From the NCBI GenBank assembly GCA_900552925.1, contig USBH01000051.1, positions 1 to 9,396 on the forward strand: a stretch of 9,396 bases of DNA. The letters run 5' to 3'. Made by a program: the position numbers and the translations under genes. The number at the start of each line of letters is the position of its first letter. Positions within the stretch are counted from its first letter, which is position 1. Source of the DNA: an uncultured Oscillospiraceae bacterium (GTDB lineage Bacteria > Bacillota > Clostridia > Oscillospirales > Acutalibacteraceae). Shown here piece after piece: positions 1-6,525 of this stretch. The notes beneath the pieces were generated by a model. The model was not told where the DNA came from. It ran no database searches and saw only the letters and a program-made list of their open reading frames with translations.

Positions 1-48
1 TCTACACCGTCTAATTCGTCGGCAGCGTCAGATGTGTATAAGAGACAG
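1..48 (+). other. Illumina Nextera adapter (P5/i5/Read 1 side), not genomic
   Basis: Bases 1-7 match the end of the P5 primer (TCTACAC). Bases 8-15 (CGTCTAAT) sit where the 8-nt i5 index belongs. Bases 16-48 match the Nextera Read 1 adapter, ending in the 19-bp Tn5 mosaic end AGATGTGTATAAGAGACAG at 30-48. This is leftover library sequence at a contig end. Translating it gives the false N-terminus MCIRDR on the + strand and the false C-terminus VSYTHLTLPT on the - strand. The genomic sequence begins at 49. Confidence 0.98.
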
Positions 49-49
49 G

Positions 50-1357
50 ATCAAGGAGGACGGCGAGGTCGTCTCCGTGACCTACGGCCTCGAAAAATAC
101 CCGACGCGCTTCTGGTGCTACGTGGCGATCGCACTGATCTGCCTGACGCTCGTCGCGTTCCTGCTGACGTTCTACGTGCGCGGCTCGAAAAAGTTTTTCC
201 GCGCCTCGTTCGTCTGCCTGAGCGCCGTCATCACGCTGTACTCGATCTACTTCATCGCGCTGGGCAAAACGCAGTCCGCCTACACGTTCGACCACATCAT
301 CCCCTATGCGCTCAACGGTGGCGAGGACGTCGCGATCGACGACCTGCGCGACGACCGCGTGCGCGTGGACTTCTATGAAAGCCTCGACAATTCCGCGATG
401 TTCTGGCAGGTGCAGTCGATTCAGGCGTTCCACAGCATCGTGCCCGGCTCGCTGATGGAGTTTTACGATTCGATCGGCGTGCAGCGCGACGTCGCCTCCC
501 GCCCGGATACGACGCACTACGGCCTGCGCGCGCTGACCAGCGTCAAATACCTCTTCGACAACGACCACGACGGAAACTATTTCGCCGGCGAGGATTATGC
601 CTCCCCCGAGATGCCGGGCTGGATGTACTACGGCAACGCCAACGGCTTCGACATCTGGGAAAACGAGAACTACATCCCGATGGGCTTTACCTATGACCAT
701 TACGTGACTGAGAAAACGTACGACGCGACGCCGGAGGACCGGCGCGACCTGCTGATGCTCAAGGGCATTGTGCTGACGGAGCAGCAGATCGAGGAATGGG
801 GCGACATGCTCACGGAGCTGCCCGCGGACCAGGTCAGCTACACGACCGCGGCCTACGAGGCCGACTGCGCGGACCGCGCCGCCCTGACCTGCGACACCTT
901 CCAGTACACAAGCACCGGCTTTACGGCGACGATTTCGACCAGCCGGGACGTTCCGGTCTTTTTCAGCATCCCGTATGAATCGGGCTGGAGCGCTTACGTC
1001 AACGGCGAGGAGGTCGACATCGAGCGGGTCAACGTCGGCTTCATGGCGATCCGCGTCAACGCCGGCACGGACGTGCAGATCGAATTCGTCTACGAGACGC
1101 CGGGCCTGCTGCTCGGCGCGGTGATCACGCTCGTCTGCATCATCCTGTTCGTGCTCTACCTGCTCTGCATGCGCACGGTCGAAAAGTACCGCCGCCATGT
1201 GGTCATCGTCCCGCACAACATGGTTGTCCGGCCGCTTTCCCACTACGCCAAGAAGCACAAAACGAGCTTTTCAAACAACACACTGATCCGCCTGAAGCCG
1301 CGCCACATGGCAGACCGGGCGCTGGAGAAAAAGGAGGGCTTTACAAATGACGACTGA
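50..1357 (+). CDS. yfhO: YfhO-family membrane glycosyltransferase, C-terminal part (5' end missing)
   Basis: This is the last 435 codons of a large membrane protein; the start lies beyond the contig edge. An apparent ATG at 32 is inside adapter sequence and is not a real start. Membrane segments are visible at about 110-178 and 197-262. They are followed by a long extracytoplasmic region containing GLRALTSVKYLF (from 521) and SIPYESGWSAYVNGEEV (from 965), then a final membrane helix at 1103-1171. The 'SVKY' and 'SIPY..GW..YVNG' blocks with a terminal helix are typical of YfhO (bacterial membrane protein YfhO family). Family members are usually around 800-900 aa, so about half is present. In Bacillus subtilis YfhO is the GT-C-type enzyme that acts with CsbB to add GlcNAc to lipoteichoic acid. 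The next gene is CsbB-like and overlaps by 11 bp, which supports the assignment. The acceptor polymer and sugar here are inferred only. A 61-residue basic tail follows the last helix. Confidence 0.85.
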   Translation: MKEDGEVVSVTYGLEKYPTRFWCYVAIALICLTLVAFLLTFYVRGSKKFFRASFVCLSAVITLYSIYFIALGKTQSAYTFDHIIPYALNGGEDVAIDDLRDDRVRVDFYESLDNSAMFWQVQSIQAFHSIVPGSLMEFYDSIGVQRDVASRPDTTHYGLRALTSVKYLFDNDHDGNYFAGEDYASPEMPGWMYYGNANGFDIWENENYIPMGFTYDHYVTEKTYDATPEDRRDLLMLKGIVLTEQQIEEWGDMLTELPADQVSYTTAAYEADCADRAALTCDTFQYTSTGFTATISTSRDVPVFFSIPYESGWSAYVNGEEVDIERVNVGFMAIRVNAGTDVQIEFVYETPGLLLGAVITLVCIILFVLYLLCMRTVEKYRRHVVIVPHNMVVRPLSHYAKKHKTSFSNNTLIRLKPRHMADRALEKKEGFTNDD

Positions 1358-2339
1358 TCGAACCGCACCGGTGCTGTATCTGGTGATCCCCTGCTACAAC
1401 GAGGAGGCCGTGCTGCCCGAAACCACCAAGCGGCTGACCGAAAAGCTGCACGCGATGATCCGCGCCGGGCAGATCGACCGCGAGAGCCGCATCCTCTACG
1501 TGGACGACGGCAGCCGCGACCAGACCTGGGCGCTCATTTCCGAGTACAGCGCCGCGATCCCCTACGTGGACGGCGTGAAGCTCGCGCACAACCGCGGCCA
1601 CCAGAACGCGCTGCTCGCCGGGCTGATGACCGCCATGCCGCTGTGCGACTGCGCGATCAGCATGGACGCCGACCTGCAGGACGACATCGACGCCGTCGAC
1701 CGCTTCGTGGAGAAATACATGGAGGGCTGCGACGTCGTCTACGGCGTGCGCAACAAGCGCGATAAGGACACCTTCTTCAAGCGCACGACGGCCGAGGGCT
1801 ACTACAAGCTCCTGCGGCTGCTCGGCGTCGACATCGTGTTCAACCACGCGGACTACCGGCTGATGAGCCGCCGCGCGCTCGAGGGCCTTTCTGCGTACAA
1901 GGAGGTCAACCTCTTCCTGCGCGGCATCGTTCCGCTGATCGGCTTCCGGAGCGACTACGTCTATTACGACCGCGGCGAGCGCTTTGCGGGCGAATCGAAA
2001 TACCCGCTGAAAAAGATGATCGCGCTCGCGCTCGACGGCATCACCTCGTTCAGCGTAAAGCCGCTGAAGCTGATTTCGAACCTCGGCATTCTGATCTCGA
2101 TTCTGAGCGTTTTCGGCCTGCTCTACGCGCTGATCTCCCATCTGCTCGGCGTCACGGTCGCGGGCTGGACCGCGATCGTCGCCTCGATCTGGCTGCTCGG
2201 CGGCCTGCAGATGCTCTGCCTCGGCGTCGTCGGCACCTACATCGGCAAGATCTACAGCGAGGTCAAGCAGCGCCCGCGCTACCTGATCGAAACCCACCTG
2301 AAGGAAAGCGACACGCCCAAAGGCGACAAGGCGGAGTAA
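1347..2339 (+). CDS. csbB: GT2 polyprenyl-phosphate glycosyltransferase (CsbB/GtrB/DPM1-like)
   Basis: A 330-aa protein, a normal length for this family. It likely transfers a sugar from a nucleotide donor to undecaprenyl phosphate on the cytoplasmic face, supplying a lipid-linked sugar for the YfhO-like enzyme encoded just upstream. Visible motifs are LVIPCYNEE (12-20), DDGS (53-56), the catalytic metal-site stretch MDADLQDD (106-113) and RFAGESKYPLKKM (212-224), characteristic of the DPM1/GtrB branch. Two C-terminal membrane helices follow, at about 243-264 and 273-299. The ATG at 1347 has an AAGGAGG ribosome site at 1331-1337 with 9 nt spacing. It overlaps the end of the upstream gene by 11 bp, indicating translational coupling. 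A GtrA/GtcA-type flippase, the usual third partner, is not in the window. The symbol is by family resemblance; the sugar is unknown. Confidence 0.9.
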   Translation: MTTDRTAPVLYLVIPCYNEEAVLPETTKRLTEKLHAMIRAGQIDRESRILYVDDGSRDQTWALISEYSAAIPYVDGVKLAHNRGHQNALLAGLMTAMPLCDCAISMDADLQDDIDAVDRFVEKYMEGCDVVYGVRNKRDKDTFFKRTTAEGYYKLLRLLGVDIVFNHADYRLMSRRALEGLSAYKEVNLFLRGIVPLIGFRSDYVYYDRGERFAGESKYPLKKMIALALDGITSFSVKPLKLISNLGILISILSVFGLLYALISHLLGVTVAGWTAIVASIWLLGGLQMLCLGVVGTYIGKIYSEVKQRPRYLIETHLKESDTPKGDKAE

Positions 2340-2397
2340 ATCCGCCTGCCGCGCGCGGCGGCTGTGCGCTTCAAATCTGAACATGAGCATAAAAAAT

Positions 2398-2428
2398 CAG
2401 GGTCCCGGAGATTCCGGGGCCCTGTTTT
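2398..2428. terminator. Bidirectional intrinsic terminator between convergent operons
   Basis: An 11-bp stem (2398-2408 with 2414-2424, one G-T type mismatch, 5-nt loop) is followed by TTTT at 2425-2428 on the + strand. Six A's lie just before it at 2391-2396, which give a T tract on the - strand. It can therefore end both the glycosyltransferase operon (+) and the ABC permease operon (-). The remaining bases of 2340-2491 hold no gene that I can see. Confidence 0.85.
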
Positions 2429-2491
2429 GGTTTGTAAGTTTTAATTCGGCTGCAGTAAAACTGCGGTGAATGTGCGCAGCTGCGTCTGCAC

Positions 2492-3382
2492 TCAGCCCTT
2501 GACCGCGCCGATCGTGATGCCCTTGACGAAATACTTCTGGAAGAAGGGGTAAACGATCAGGACCGGGAGCACGCCGACGACCGCAATGGCCATGCGGATG
2601 CCGGTGCTCGGCATCGTCGCGGCGATTTCTGCGGCCGAGGCCGCGTCCATGCCGCTCTTCAGCGCCTGCACGTCGCGCAGCATGTCGTTCAGGAGCACCT
2701 GTATGCTGTACAGGTTTCTGGTCTGCTGCAGATAGTAGAGGCCGTTTTTCCAGTCGTTCCAGTAGGAAAGGCCGATCAGCAGCGTCATCGTCGCGATCAT
2801 CGGAACGCTCATCGGGATGACGACCGTGCCGAGAATGCGGAACTCGCCGGCGCCGTCGATGCGCGCCGCCTCAATGACCGCATCCGGGATGTTCGTGTTG
2901 AAGTACGTGCGCATCATGATGACGTAGAACGCATTGACGAGCAGAGACGGGACGATCAGCGCCCAGAGCGTGCCGCTCACCTTGATGTAGCGCGTGTACA
3001 TGATGTACGTCGGCACAAGGCCGCCGGAGAACAGCATCGTGAAGAACACGTAGAACGCGAGGCCGTTGCGGCCGGGCAGGTCGCGGCGGGAAAGCGGATA
3101 CGCCATGAGAATCGTCATGGCAAGACCGGCCACCGTACCGATAACGGTGACGAGGATTGTGATGCCGTACGCCATGAAGATCTTGTTGCTGCTCTTGAAC
3201 ATATAGGAATACGCATCCAGGCTGAACTTCGTCGGGATGAACGAGTAGCCGCTGCGGATCAGCTCGTTCTCATCCGTGAAGGAGGAGGCGATCAGCAGCA
3301 CGAACGGGAGGATGCAGCACAGCGAGAGAAAGACCATCACGATGTGTGCGCCGACCTGAAAGCTCTTATTCTTTTCGACCAT
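2492..3382 (-). CDS. Carbohydrate ABC transporter permease, LplC/YtcP type
   Basis: A 296-aa inner-membrane permease, the third gene of the importer operon. Hydrophobic helices are visible at about 13-34, 71-95, 108-127, 136-157, 187-206 and 263-280. The EAA loop that contacts the ATPase is present at 171-190 (EAARIDGAGEFRILGTVVIP). The C-terminus GITIGAVKG is the usual ending of LplC/YtcP/AraQ-like permeases. The ATG at 3382 has a strong AAAGGAGGA ribosome site at 3391-3399, 8 nt upstream, lying directly after the stop codon of the preceding permease (18-nt gap). It pairs with that permease to form the heterodimeric channel. The substrate is likely an oligosaccharide or glycan fragment, inferred from family and from the neighbouring DUF3502-type binding protein; the exact ligand is not readable. 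Confidence 0.93.
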   Translation of the reverse strand: MVEKNKSFQVGAHIVMVFLSLCCILPFVLLIASSFTDENELIRSGYSFIPTKFSLDAYSYMFKSSNKIFMAYGITILVTVIGTVAGLAMTILMAYPLSRRDLPGRNGLAFYVFFTMLFSGGLVPTYIMYTRYIKVSGTLWALIVPSLLVNAFYVIMMRTYFNTNIPDAVIEAARIDGAGEFRILGTVVIPMSVPMIATMTLLIGLSYWNDWKNGLYYLQQTRNLYSIQVLLNDMLRDVQALKSGMDAASAAEIAATMPSTGIRMAIAVVGVLPVLIVYPFFQKYFVKGITIGAVKG

Positions 3383-3400
3383 AGTGATTCTCCTCCTTTC

Positions 3401-4372
3401 TCAGAACAGCGCGTTCTCTTCGCCGCCGATCTTCTTGACGCCCCAGTTGGCGAGAAGAACGAGGATGAAGCCGACCATGCTCTGGTAAACGCCGGCCGCC
3501 GAAGCCATCGGGATATCGTTCAGCGTAGTCAGCGCGCGGTACACGTACGTATCGATCGTGCTCGTGACGTCGATCAGCGGACCGGAATCCATCGGGACCT
3601 GATAAAACAGGCCGAAGTCGGAGTAGAAGATGCGGCCGATCGCCATCAGCGTCAGCGTGATGATCGTGGGCAGCAGGTTCGGGATCGTGACGTGCCAGAT
3701 CTGCTGCCAGCGGTTTGCGCCGTCGATGACGGCCGCCTCGTAGTAGCCCTGGTCGATGCCGACGAGCGTTGCATAATAGAGAATGCTGTCGTAACCGAAG
3801 GCCTTCCAGAGATGGACGATGATCAGGATGAAGGGCCAGTACTTCGGCTCGGTATACCAGGAAATCGGCTCCATGCCGAAGGCTTTCAGAACCGTATTGT
3901 TGATGAAGCCCGTTTCCGAGCTGAGCAGTGCGAACACCAGATAGCTGACGACGATGATCGAGATCAGGTACGGCAGCAGAATGACCGTCTGGTAAAACTG
4001 CTTCATCTTCTTGCTCGTGATCTCGTTCAGGATGATCGCAATCGTGATCGCAAGCACGGTGCCCAGTATGATAAAGGCCACGTTGTACAGGATCGTATTG
4101 CGCGTGATCGTGAACGCATCCTTCGTCCTGAACAGGTAGGTGAAGTTGCTGAAGCCCACCCAATCGCTGGCCAGAATGCCCTTGCGCCAGTTGACGCGCT
4201 TGAAAGCGATGATCAGACCGGTCATCGGCAGGTACTTATCCATCAGGAGGTACAGCGCGCCCGGCAGGAACATCAGGTACAGCGGGATGCAGCGATAAAA
4301 GCGCAGCCATTTTTTCGGCTTCGTCGTGCGCGCCTTCATCTCTTTTTCCAGCGCCGCAGATTTGGTCGACAT
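3401..4372 (-). CDS. Carbohydrate ABC transporter permease, LplB/YteP type
   Basis: A 323-aa permease, the second gene of the importer operon. The N-terminus is basic and cytoplasmic. Helices follow at about 27-46, 96-116, 127-150, 179-197, 231-250 and 296-311. The EAA loop is at 212-231 (EAAVIDGANRWQQIWHVTIP). The motif LPGALYLLMDKYLPMTGLIIAFK near the N-terminus is typical of the LplB/YteP/UgpA-like group. The frame stays open upstream to 4498, but the extra 42 residues would run through palindromes and look non-coding. ATG 4372 is chosen because an AAAGGGG ribosome site lies at 4383-4389 with a 10-nt gap, and because the length then fits the family. It works with the downstream permease and the upstream lipoprotein. 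No ATPase gene is present in the window. Confidence 0.93.
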   Translation of the reverse strand: MSTKSAALEKEMKARTTKPKKWLRFYRCIPLYLMFLPGALYLLMDKYLPMTGLIIAFKRVNWRKGILASDWVGFSNFTYLFRTKDAFTITRNTILYNVAFIILGTVLAITIAIILNEITSKKMKQFYQTVILLPYLISIIVVSYLVFALLSSETGFINNTVLKAFGMEPISWYTEPKYWPFILIIVHLWKAFGYDSILYYATLVGIDQGYYEAAVIDGANRWQQIWHVTIPNLLPTIITLTLMAIGRIFYSDFGLFYQVPMDSGPLIDVTSTIDTYVYRALTTLNDIPMASAAGVYQSMVGFILVLLANWGVKKIGGEENALF

Positions 4373-4430
4373 GGTTTGAAAGCCCCTTTCAGTCTTATTT
4401 TTTCCTTCCGGAATCATGTTGCCCAAAGAA

Positions 4431-4500
4431 CATGGGCATGCGCAGAAGCCCAGCGCCTCTGCACATGCCCATGCCCTTCCCCTTGCGGGGAAAGGCATGG
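4431..4500 (-). repeat. Two stacked palindromes in the gap between binding-protein and permease genes
   Basis: The first hairpin pairs 4431-4446 with 4458-4473 (16 bp, one mismatch, 11-nt loop). The second pairs 4469-4482 with 4487-4500 (14 bp, one mismatch, TTGC loop on the + strand). They share 4469-4473, so both cannot form at full length at once. No T tract follows on the - strand, so these are unlikely to be plain terminators. They lie inside the importer operon, directly after the highly needed binding-protein gene. A role in protecting the upstream mRNA or partly reducing permease expression is likely, as known for malE-malF in enterobacteria. They could instead be a copy of a dispersed REP-like element. 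Confidence 0.75.
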
Positions 4501-4539
4501 ATTCTAAAATCGAATCAAATGAAATCTGAGGTTTTCAGC

Positions 4540-6111
4540 TTACGCCTGCTGCTCTGCGAGCCAAGCGTCGAGCTGGGCCTGCTTCTCTTCGATGATCACA
4601 TCGATGCCGGCGTCCTTGAGCTCCTGGTTGAACTGCGGGAGAGTGGTCTCCGGATCGAGCGCGCCGCAGACAAGCGCCTTGTGGTACTTGTTGACGACGT
4701 TCGTGCAGGCTGCAATTTCGTTCGGGGTCTGCGTGGCGTCAAAGGAGAAGCCGAACGCAGCGGACTTCTGGGACTCGTTGTTGAAGTCGCGGGTCGCATC
4801 CCAGTAATCGTTCGGCAGGTCGAGGCCCCAGATATCGCCGATGAACTGGTTCGGGCAGAGCCACGTACCGGACTTTCTGTAGGTCGTGGTCGTCGCGTCG
4901 AGGCCATCCGGATAGTTGATGCGGTCCTGACCGTTCGTGATGGTGCCTTCCTCAACAACTACGTAGTGCGTGCCCTCGACACCGTACATGTAGAGGTTCG
5001 CGACTTCCGGATCGCTGTAGAGCGCGTTGAGGACCTTCATGGCCGCTTCCGGATGCTCGCAGGAGCCGGCGATGGACCACAGACCCATCGTGACGCGGTC
5101 GGTCGTCGAAAGCGCCGGAACCATGTTGTCGACAACGCCGATCTTGTTCTGGAGGTTCGCGTTGTTCTCTTCCGCATAGTACGGCTTCAGGTTCGTGAAG
5201 TAGCCGAACGCCGTGCCGGCCTCGAGCAGCGTGGAAGCCGTCTCGGTCGTGTTGACAGCGTCGGACTGGATCAGGCCTTCCTGCATCCAGTTGTACATCG
5301 TCGTCACAAGGTCCTTATACTGGTCGGTCTCATAGAGGTTGACAACGGTGGTGTCCTGCGCCATGTCCGGGAGAACGCCGAGGTTGACCATCTCGTCGCC
5401 CAGAGCGTCCCAGCCCCAGTTGCGGATGTTCTCGCCTGCGGAAACCGCGACCGGCCAGACATTCTCGGTGTTTTCCTTAACGGTCTTCAGAACTTCCTCG
5501 AGGTCCTCGAGCGTCTTGACGGATTCCATATCCAGACCGAGCTCTTCCGCGAGGTCGAGGCGGTACGCAAAGCCCTCGGAGGCCGCAAGGTCACGGCCCT
5601 GCGTGAGGCCGTACAGCTCGCCGTCGACACGGCCGCAGTTGATCATATCCCAGCCGAGCTCATCGATGATGCCCTGGCCGTACTCTTCGAGCAGGTCGTC
5701 GATCGGCATGATCTGGCCGCTCGTCGCGCAGGATGCATACGAAATCATGTACACTGCGAGCAGGTCGACGCCCTCACCGGAGGAAAGCATCAGCGTCGTC
5801 TGGTCGGCATAGCTGCCGAACGGGAGGAACGTGAGGTTCACGTTGACATTGAACTGCTCTTCGAGGATTTCGTTCATCGCTTCCTCGACCTGCGTGACGC
5901 CGCTATCTTCCTTGCCGGAAGCCATCGTCACGATGTCAAGCGTGACGAGCTCGGGCTCTCTGAGGTCGGTTTCGCCTGTTCCTTCCGTACCGGACTCGCC
6001 GGCTGCAGAAGAATCCGAACCGGTGCCGCTCGTCTCCGTGTTGCCGGAGCAGGCAGCGAGCGAGAGGGTCAGTACCGCCGCAAGGAGCACTGCCAGAATT
6101 CTCTTTGCCAT
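4540..6111 (-). CDS. Extracellular solute-binding lipoprotein (LplA-like, DUF3502 C-terminus)
   Basis: A 523-aa binding protein of a carbohydrate ABC importer, anchored to the outer face of the membrane. A lipoprotein signal peptide covers residues 1-20 (MAKRILAVLLAAVLTLSLAA), with the lipobox cysteine at 21. A Ser/Thr/Gly-rich linker follows to about residue 50. The last ~100 residues contain GFSFDATQTPNEIAACTNVV and a terminal 'LPQFNQELKDAGIDVI' block, which match the DUF3502 C-terminal domain of LplA/YtcQ-type proteins. The ATG at 6111 is chosen over a GTG at 6138 because a GAAAGGA ribosome site (6121-6127) sits 9 nt upstream of 6111. The signal peptide also begins cleanly there. It is the first gene of the importer operon and follows a likely activator-dependent promoter. 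The substrate is unknown; oligosaccharide is the family expectation. Confidence 0.93.
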   Translation of the reverse strand: MAKRILAVLLAAVLTLSLAACSGNTETSGTGSDSSAAGESGTEGTGETDLREPELVTLDIVTMASGKEDSGVTQVEEAMNEILEEQFNVNVNLTFLPFGSYADQTTLMLSSGEGVDLLAVYMISYASCATSGQIMPIDDLLEEYGQGIIDELGWDMINCGRVDGELYGLTQGRDLAASEGFAYRLDLAEELGLDMESVKTLEDLEEVLKTVKENTENVWPVAVSAGENIRNWGWDALGDEMVNLGVLPDMAQDTTVVNLYETDQYKDLVTTMYNWMQEGLIQSDAVNTTETASTLLEAGTAFGYFTNLKPYYAEENNANLQNKIGVVDNMVPALSTTDRVTMGLWSIAGSCEHPEAAMKVLNALYSDPEVANLYMYGVEGTHYVVVEEGTITNGQDRINYPDGLDATTTTYRKSGTWLCPNQFIGDIWGLDLPNDYWDATRDFNNESQKSAAFGFSFDATQTPNEIAACTNVVNKYHKALVCGALDPETTLPQFNQELKDAGIDVIIEEKQAQLDAWLAEQQA

Positions 6112-6142
6112 TGTCTTACTTCCTTTCGTACTTTTCACTATT

Positions 6143-6159
6143 CTGCGGCTGAACCGCAG
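6143..6159 (-). promoter_or_regulatory. Small hairpin in the importer 5' leader
   Basis: CTGCGG (6143-6148) and CCGCAG (6154-6159) form a perfect 6-bp stem with a 5-nt loop. It lies in the predicted leader RNA, about 16 nt upstream of the ribosome site of the binding-protein gene. It is too short for a riboswitch. It may stabilise the 5' end of the mRNA, or be incidental. Confidence 0.4.
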
Positions 6160-6180
6160 TCTTCCTTTTGGACAATATAT

Positions 6181-6209
6181 AGAATAGCAGATTTCCCGTC
6201 CGATTTCTG
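6181..6209 (-). promoter_or_regulatory. Predicted activator-dependent promoter of the importer operon
   Basis: On the - strand a TATTCT -10 box lies at 6186-6181. At 17 bp spacing the -35 position (6209-6204) reads CAGAAA, a poor match to TTGACA, as expected if an activator is needed. A second possible -10, TATATT, is at 6179-6174, but its -35 position is also poor. Transcription would start near 6174, giving a leader of roughly 60 nt before ATG 6111. The start site is a prediction from sequence only. Confidence 0.5.
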
Positions 6210-6245
6210 TAAAAATCGTGACTTCGACAGTTAAAAAAATGACTT
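6207..6245 (-). promoter_or_regulatory. Candidate operator for the AraC-type regulator: two direct repeats, 21-bp period
   Basis: Two 18-bp units at 6207-6224 and 6228-6245 match at 13 of 18 positions. Both carry an identical AAGTCA (on the - strand, 6224-6219 and 6245-6240) and an A/T-rich centre. Their offset is exactly 21 bp, two helical turns, the spacing used by AraC-family proteins at paired direct half-sites. The promoter-proximal unit overlaps the predicted -35 position by 3 bp. The most obvious binding protein is the response regulator encoded at 6508-7287. Binding itself is inference. Confidence 0.6.
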
Positions 6246-6295
6246 ATTTGTGTTGTTTTTGCAGCCACAGCTTTATTCTCCTGCAAATTCCGGGC

Positions 6296-6318
6296 AAAAA
6301 AAGCGCAGCTTTGCGGCT
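6296..6318 (-). terminator. Weak terminator-like hairpin upstream of the importer promoter
   Basis: Read on the - strand, a short stem (6 bp with one bulged base, AAGC loop, 6302-6318) runs directly into a T tract at 6302-6296. The stem is weak. It could serve as a second stop for read-through from the regulator gene, or be chance in an AT-rich region. Confidence 0.35.
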
Positions 6319-6401
6319 ACTCGGCTCGATTGTGCAAGTTACACCACCAATCTTTCAGCCATTCATGAATATTTCACAATCTCCGGGTCCTGCTTTACAG
6401 C

Positions 6402-6441
6402 AAAAAAGCGGCCCGCGCCTTGACGGTGCGCGGGCCGCTTT
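6402..6441 (-). terminator. Strong intrinsic terminator after the response regulator gene
   Basis: A perfect 14-bp stem pairs 6405-6418 with 6428-6441 (9-nt loop) and is very GC-rich at its centre. On the - strand it ends in TTTTTT (6407-6402). It lies about 67 nt after the stop codon of the response regulator. It separates the two-component operon from the importer operon, so the two are likely transcribed from different promoters. Confidence 0.92.
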
Positions 6442-6494
6442 CAAATCTATGCCCTATCGGCGCGATTGCGCCGGTTTTCTTTGCCGCAGCGCCT

Positions 6495-6525
6495 GCTTCC
6501 GGCGGCGTCACAGCTTCCGGCGGCG
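6495..6525. repeat. Short direct repeat across the regulator stop codon
   Basis: The 13-bp sequence GCTTCCGGCGGCG occurs at 6495-6507 and again at 6513-6525, an 18-bp period. The upstream copy in gene orientation encodes part of the basic C-terminus (RRRK) of the response regulator; the other copy lies just past the stop codon. This looks like a small tandem duplication that has partly decayed, and may mean the reading-frame end has shifted in length. Confidence 0.6.

Larger units (their letters stand above)
6112..6507. promoter_or_regulatory. 396-bp regulatory intergenic region between regulator and importer operon
   Basis: I see no gene here. From the regulator side, on the - strand, it contains a strong terminator (6402-6441), a 7-bp inverted repeat enclosing a palindrome (6328-6381), a weak terminator-like hairpin (6296-6318), an AT-rich block with two direct repeats 21 bp apart (6207-6245), a -10 element (6181-6186) and a small leader hairpin (6143-6159). 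The stretch at about 6160-6300 is clearly more AT-rich than the flanking genes. Confidence 0.7.

Noticed and set aside
32..49. ATG at 32 as the start of the YfhO-like protein
   Set aside because: The codons 32-46 are adapter and codon 47-49 straddles the junction. The true start is outside the contig.
11..1258. 415-codon frame on the - strand opposite the YfhO-like gene
   Set aside because: It is an antisense shadow, and its C-terminus (VSYTHLTLPTN) is translated adapter.
2451..2473. Small hairpin (CTGCAGT/ACTGCGG) just after the second permease gene
   Set aside because: A short stem with a mismatch and no T tract. The stronger terminator at 2398-2428 explains the end of transcription.
4373..4498. 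Longer N-terminus for the first permease (start at 4498)
   Set aside because: The extra 42 codons run through two palindromes. ATG 4372 has a ribosome site and gives the normal family length.
4432..6234. 600-codon open frame on the + strand, antisense to the binding protein
   Set aside because: The opposite strand encodes a clear lipoprotein with signal peptide and ribosome site. Long antisense frames are common in DNA with GC-rich third positions, and the product has no recognisable fold or membrane pattern.
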